Shown here: positions 5,881 to 8,078 of the stretch, one piece after another
Layout: every line of letters begins with the position of its first letter
Position numbering within the stretch: position 1 is the stretch's first letter
Origin: Clostridiales bacterium
GTDB taxonomy: Bacteria; Bacillota; Clostridia; Christensenellales; Christensenellaceae
Direction: 5' to 3'
Length of the DNA stretch: 8,078 nt
Assembly (NCBI GenBank): GCA_003343685.1
Contig: QAKS01000030.1
Location: 7,860 to 15,937, forward strand
Program-made: the position numbers and the translations under genes
Notes under the pieces: generated by a model
Database searches by the model: none
Told to the model about the DNA's origin: nothing
What the model saw: the letters and a program-made list of their open reading frames with translations, nothing else

Positions 5881-5910
5881 AGGACAGACACAATATATTG
5901 TGTCTGTCCT
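5881..5910 (+). repeat. Perfect 30-bp palindrome
   Basis: The left arm AGGACAGACACAATA (5881-5895) is the exact reverse complement of 5896-5910, with no spacer. Its central 16 bases are the NrdR-box-like site. As RNA it would form a 13-bp stem with a TATA loop after nrdG, but the following ATTGACATT is not a T-run, so a terminator role is only possible. Confidence 0.9.
5888..5903 (+). promoter_or_regulatory. NrdR box (proximal)
   Basis: ACACAATATATTGTGT is a perfect palindrome and matches the known NrdR operator pattern ACACwATATATwGTGT at every position. It ends 8 bases before a consensus -35 element and lies upstream of nrdD, a classic NrdR target. NrdR is a zinc-ribbon/ATP-cone repressor of ribonucleotide reductase genes that senses dATP/ATP. 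The nrdR gene itself is not in the window. Confidence 0.8.
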
Positions 5911-5911
5911 A

Positions 5912-5940
5912 TTGACATTAGAAGAGAAAAGTGCGATACT
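5912..5940 (+). promoter_or_regulatory. Promoter of nrdD
   Basis: A perfect -35 TTGACA at 5912-5917 and GATACT (4 of 6) at 5935-5940 are 17 bp apart. The transcript would start near 5947, leaving a leader of about 50 bases. The element begins 2 bases after the palindrome, so a repressor bound there would sit against the -35. Confidence 0.7.
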
Positions 5941-5996
5941 TAATGTACAGGGCTTATGGAGCCGCAGGAAAAAACGGTTAGGGGGACAGGTGAAAA

Positions 5997-8078
5997 ATGT
6001 ATCAGGTTGTTAAGAGAGACGGCAAAATAACGGATTTTGACATATCCAAAATAAGCCATGCCATCCAAAAGGCGTTTGACGCGCAGGATAGGGAGTATGA
6101 CAGGAGCATTATAGACCTGCTGTCTCTGCGGGCCACCGCGGACTATGAAAAGAAAATAGAAAACCATCAGATTCACGTGGAAGATATTCAGGACAGCGTG
6201 GAGAAGGTGTTGGAAGAGTCGGGCTATGCGGATGTAGCCAAGGCATATATTCTGTACAGAAAACAGCGGGAAAAGATCCGCAACATGAGCTCCACAATAC
6301 TGGACTATAAGGATATCGTTAACAGCTATCTGAAGCTTCAGGACTGGCGCGTAAAAGAAAATTCCACCGTAACCTACTCTGTGGGAGGACTCATCCTCTC
6401 CAATTCCGGCGGCATCACGGCGAACTACTGGCTGTCTGAGGTGTATGACGAGGAAATTGCCGCTGCTCACAGAAATGCGGACATTCATCTGCACGATCTG
6501 TCCATGCTGACGGGCTACTGCGCAGGCTGGAGTCTGAAGCAGCTGATTCAGGAGGGTCTTGGCGGCATTCCCGGAAAGATCACCTCGTCGCCCGCAAGCC
6601 ATCTGGCGACGCTTTGCAACCAGATGGTGAACTTCCTCGGCATCATGCAGAATGAATGGGCGGGCGCACAGGCGTTTTCCTCCTTTGACACCTATCTCGC
6701 GCCGTTTGTAAAGGTGGACAATCTAAGTTATGAGCAGACGAAGAAGTGCATCGAATCGTTTATCTATGGCGTAAATACGCCAAGCCGCTGGGGTACGCAG
6801 GCGCCGTTCTCCAACATTACGCTGGACTGGACGGTTCCGGGAGACTTGGCAGAACTTCCTGCCATCGTCGGCGGCAAAGAGATGGACTTCACCTATGGCG
6901 AATGCCAGAAGGAAATGGATTTGGTGAACAAGGCGTTCATCGAAATTATGATAGAGGGCGACGCCAACGGCAGAGGGTTCCAGTATCCCATCCCCACCTA
7001 TTCTATTACAAAAGATTTTGATTGGAGCGATACGGAGAACAACAGGCTGCTCTTTGAGATGACTTCAAAATACGGCACGCCCTACTTCTCCAACTATATC
7101 AACAGCGATATGGAGCCCAGCGACATCCGCAGCATGTGCTGCCGGCTGCGCCTAGATCTGCGTGAGCTTCGGAAAAAGACAGGCGGTTTCTTTGGCAGCG
7201 GTGAGAGCACCGGCTCTATCGGCGTCGTGACGATCAATCTGCCGCGCATCGCCTATCAGGCAAAGAATGAGGCAGATTTCTACAGACGCCTCGACAAGAT
7301 GATGGATATTTCGGCGCGCTCTTTGGACATTAAGCGCAGAGTCGTCACAAAGCTGCTGGAGGAGGGGCTGTACCCCTATACGCGCCGCTATCTGGGTTCG
7401 TTTGAAAACCACTTTTCCACGATCGGCCTGATCGGCATGAACGAGGTGGGTCTGAACGCCAACTGGCTGGGAGGGGACATGACGACAAAGCCTACCCAGG
7501 AGTTTGCAAAGGACGTGCTGAACCACATGAGAGAGAGACTGTCCGACTATCAGGAGCAGTACGGCGACCTGTTCAATCTGGAGGCGACGCCTGCGGAGTC
7601 TACCACATATAGATTTGCCAAGCACGATGTAGAGCAGTTCCCGGACATCAAAACGGCTACCTGCGAGGAGGACGGCGCGCCCTACTACACCAACAGCTCT
7701 CACCTGCCGGTGGGTTATACGGACGACGTGTTCGACGCATTGGACGTGCAGGATGAATTACAGACGCTGTATACGTCGGGAACGGTGTTTCATGCATTCT
7801 TAGGCGAAAAGATGCCGAGCTGGCAGTCTGCTGCGGCGCTGGTGCGCAAAATTGCAGAGAACTATAAGCTGCCTTACTACACCATATCGCCTACATATTC
7901 CATATGCAGAGAGCATGGGTATATCAACGGAGAGCAGTACAAATGCCCCACCTGCGGCGGCGATACGGAGGTCTACAGCAGAATTACGGGATATTACCGC
8001 CCGGTTCAAAACTGGAACGACGGAAAGACGCAGGAATTTAAAGAGAGAAAGACCTATAATGTCGGACAGTCTATGGCA
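5997..8078 (+). CDS. nrdD: Anaerobic (class III) ribonucleoside-triphosphate reductase, 3' truncated
   Basis: The frame is open to the window end, giving 694 residues; only the C-terminal tail is missing. The enzyme reduces ribonucleoside triphosphates to deoxyribonucleotides in anaerobes using a glycyl radical installed by NrdG. Residues about 2-95 are an allosteric ATP-cone (YQVVKRDGKITDFD...). The catalytic ten-stranded barrel follows, with Y174-C175 in LTGYCAGW and the C381-C382 pair in RSMCCRLRL, which hold the active-site cysteines. Near the C-terminus C636-x2-H639 and C650-x2-C653 form the probable zinc site, and G665 in SRITGYYRP is the radical glycine (7989-7991). The ATG at 5997 is preceded by AGGTGA at 5988-5993, complementary to the 16S 3' end, plus a G-rich AGGGGGA at 5980-5986. 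NrdR-like boxes and a strong promoter lie upstream. Isoleucine codon use differs between cone and core. I cannot tell the reductant subtype (formate or thioredoxin-like). Confidence 0.97.
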   Translation, partial: MYQVVKRDGKITDFDISKISHAIQKAFDAQDREYDRSIIDLLSLRATADYEKKIENHQIHVEDIQDSVEKVLEESGYADVAKAYILYRKQREKIRNMSSTILDYKDIVNSYLKLQDWRVKENSTVTYSVGGLILSNSGGITANYWLSEVYDEEIAAAHRNADIHLHDLSMLTGYCAGWSLKQLIQEGLGGIPGKITSSPASHLATLCNQMVNFLGIMQNEWAGAQAFSSFDTYLAPFVKVDNLSYEQTKKCIESFIYGVNTPSRWGTQAPFSNITLDWTVPGDLAELPAIVGGKEMDFTYGECQKEMDLVNKAFIEIMIEGDANGRGFQYPIPTYSITKDFDWSDTENNRLLFEMTSKYGTPYFSNYINSDMEPSDIRSMCCRLRLDLRELRKKTGGFFGSGESTGSIGVVTINLPRIAYQAKNEADFYRRLDKMMDISARSLDIKRRVVTKLLEEGLYPYTRRYLGSFENHFSTIGLIGMNEVGLNANWLGGDMTTKPTQEFAKDVLNHMRERLSDYQEQYGDLFNLEATPAESTTYRFAKHDVEQFPDIKTATCEEDGAPYYTNSSHLPVGYTDDVFDALDVQDELQTLYTSGTVFHAFLGEKMPSWQSAAALVRKIAENYKLPYYTISPTYSICREHGYINGEQYKCPTCGGDTEVYSRITGYYRPVQNWNDGKTQEFKERKTYNVGQSMA

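Noticed and set aside
5943..5981. Twelve-codon ORF in the nrdD leader
   Set aside because: It has no ribosome binding site, starts at or before the predicted transcription start, and shows no leader-peptide features.
5940..6602. Antisense open frame at the start of nrdD
   Set aside because: It lies opposite the clear ATP-cone coding sequence and has no recognisable protein features.

Overview
The window looks like chromosome of an anaerobic, Gram-positive Clostridia member, most likely Lachnospiraceae-like. The reasons are strong GGAGG-type ribosome binding sites, moderate GC content, an oxygen-sensitive class III ribonucleotide reductase, NrdR-type operator sequences, and Bacillota-style promoters. 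All genes lie on the + strand and nothing suggests a mobile element.

Layout. (1) 1-1547: the C-terminal part of a condensation-superfamily (alcohol acetyltransferase-like) acyltransferase, overlapping by one base a zinc-ribbon membrane protein (DUF6320-like); probably a surface or lipid acylation pair whose substrate is unknown. (2) 1555-4463: a sigma-A-like promoter, an OmpR/PhoB-type response regulator and a HAMP-containing sensor kinase overlapping by 4 bases, then a secreted, strongly basic protein made of two copies of one beta-rich repeat, with its own promoter and a direct repeat in the -35 region. A 14-bp hairpin closes this block. (3) 4502-5853: a promoter, the manganese exporter mntP, and nrdG (radical-SAM activase of class III ribonucleotide reductase), 27 bp apart and probably one operon. 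(4) 5857-8078: two NrdR-box-like sites 31 bp apart, one embedded in a perfect 30-bp palindrome, then a near-consensus promoter and nrdD, which runs off the window end just after its glycyl radical site.

How the genes fit. NrdG makes the glycyl radical on NrdD, so the right half is anaerobic deoxynucleotide synthesis. Unusually, the activase travels with a Mn exporter while the reductase has a separate promoter carrying the NrdR-like sites. In the middle, the kinase's extracytoplasmic domain has a 48-residue stretch with 13 acidic and no Lys/Arg residues, and the adjacent secreted protein has a net charge of roughly +20. A sensor that reads cationic or metal ligands and controls a wall-associated basic protein is the most interesting hypothesis here; it is inference only.

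Gene-free stretches are all shorter than 300 bases: 1548-1654 (promoter), 3694-3763 (promoter and direct repeat), 4412-4578 (hairpin, promoter, inverted repeat) and 5854-5996 (NrdR-like boxes, promoter).
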